DNA of 64,000 nucleotides from NCBI GenBank assembly GCA_913057175.1, contig CAJXNP010000007.1:62001-126000 (forward strand), in the 5' to 3' direction. This stretch comes from an uncultured Cytophagales bacterium (GTDB taxonomy: Bacteria; Bacteroidota; Bacteroidia; Cytophagales; Cyclobacteriaceae). This document shows positions 63,945 to 64,000 of the stretch, one piece after another. The stretch's first letter is position 1. Each line of letters starts with the position of its first letter. A model generated the notes under the pieces. The model worked only from the letters and a program-made list of their open reading frames with translations. It made no database searches and was not told where the DNA came from. Position numbers and translations under genes: made by a program.

Positions 63945-64000
63945 CTATTTTATAACATCATTTGGATCTCCCAATCCAAGTTCCTCCAAAACATAATCTG
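63945..64000 (-). CDS. End of a second, probably Skp/OmpH-like gene (truncated by window)
   Basis: The last 17 codons of a minus-strand gene whose start is outside the window. They read DYVLEELGLGDPNDVIK and then TAG at 63947-63945. The final segment resembles the end of OmpH-type proteins, which often occur as tandem pairs after the outer-membrane assembly gene. The family call rests on very little sequence. Confidence 0.5.
   Translation of the reverse strand, partial: DYVLEELGLGDPNDVIK

Noticed and set aside
1-64000. CRISPR arrays, rRNA or tRNA genes, prophage, intact insertion sequences
   Set aside because: Looked for on both strands; no regularly spaced repeats, structural RNA or transposase gene was found.

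Overview
The window looks like a chromosomal segment from a free-living member of the Bacteroidota. The signs are a SusC/SusD pair with its ECF sigma factor and FecR anti-sigma, TonB-dependent receptors with carboxypeptidase-like N-terminal domains, many signal-peptide or lipoprotein genes, AT-rich spacers with weak Shine-Dalgarno sequences, and Bacteroidota-style housekeeping genes. No rRNA, tRNA, CRISPR array, phage or intact insertion sequence was seen.

Layout. 1-8844: end of an AraC-type regulator, serine dehydratase, glycine decarboxylase (gcvP), a Prc/CtpA-like protease, a secreted helical protein and a beta-barrel protein. 9016-14583 (minus): a tight five-gene operon of GH20 hexosaminidase, GntP permease, RidA, D-Ser/D-Thr PLP enzyme and M19 dipeptidase, which reads as a D-amino-acid (probably D-serine) use pathway. 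14710-15566: a small repeat-rich island with a GxxExxY gene between two 96-base direct repeats and, beside it, a pair of palindromic repeats. 15676-30303 (mostly minus): an NlpC/P60 lipoprotein, SusD, SusC, FecR and ECF sigma factor, a SulP transporter fused to a degenerate carbonic anhydrase domain, and a GH2 glycosidase.

30539-51366 is the most remarkable part: a nonribosomal peptide cluster of about 21 kb in three blocks. A plus-strand C-T-TE protein faces a minus-strand operon (ornithine-cyclodeaminase-like enzyme, TonB receptor, acyl-CoA-dehydrogenase-like enzyme, free adenylation enzyme, EctD-like dioxygenase, free carrier protein, and a C-A-T synthetase). A divergent plus-strand operon follows (HupE-type permease, C-A, A-tail-T-E, phosphopantetheinyl transferase). 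The C-A-T synthetase carries a complete PP-loop ATP-pyrophosphatase/amidotransferase-like domain inside its adenylation domain, at the A8-A9 loop, and its specificity code reads as asparagine-like. The second A domain is broken between two reading frames at the same loop. The terminal thioesterase has cysteine in place of the nucleophilic serine. Ornithine cyclodeaminase, free A, ACP and dehydrogenase suggest a prolyl-derived (pyrroline/pyrrole or hydroxyprolyl) unit. The embedded TonB receptor and HupE permease suggest that the peptide binds a metal.

51428-64000: aldo/keto reductase, ChbG-like deacetylase, small conserved proteins, hemB and aspS (divergent), an accessory patch with an unknown membrane protein, a possible gene remnant and a DUF4143 ATPase, then a lipoprotein, a CHR-family transporter, an LD-carboxypeptidase and two Skp/OmpH-like genes, the last cut by the window edge.
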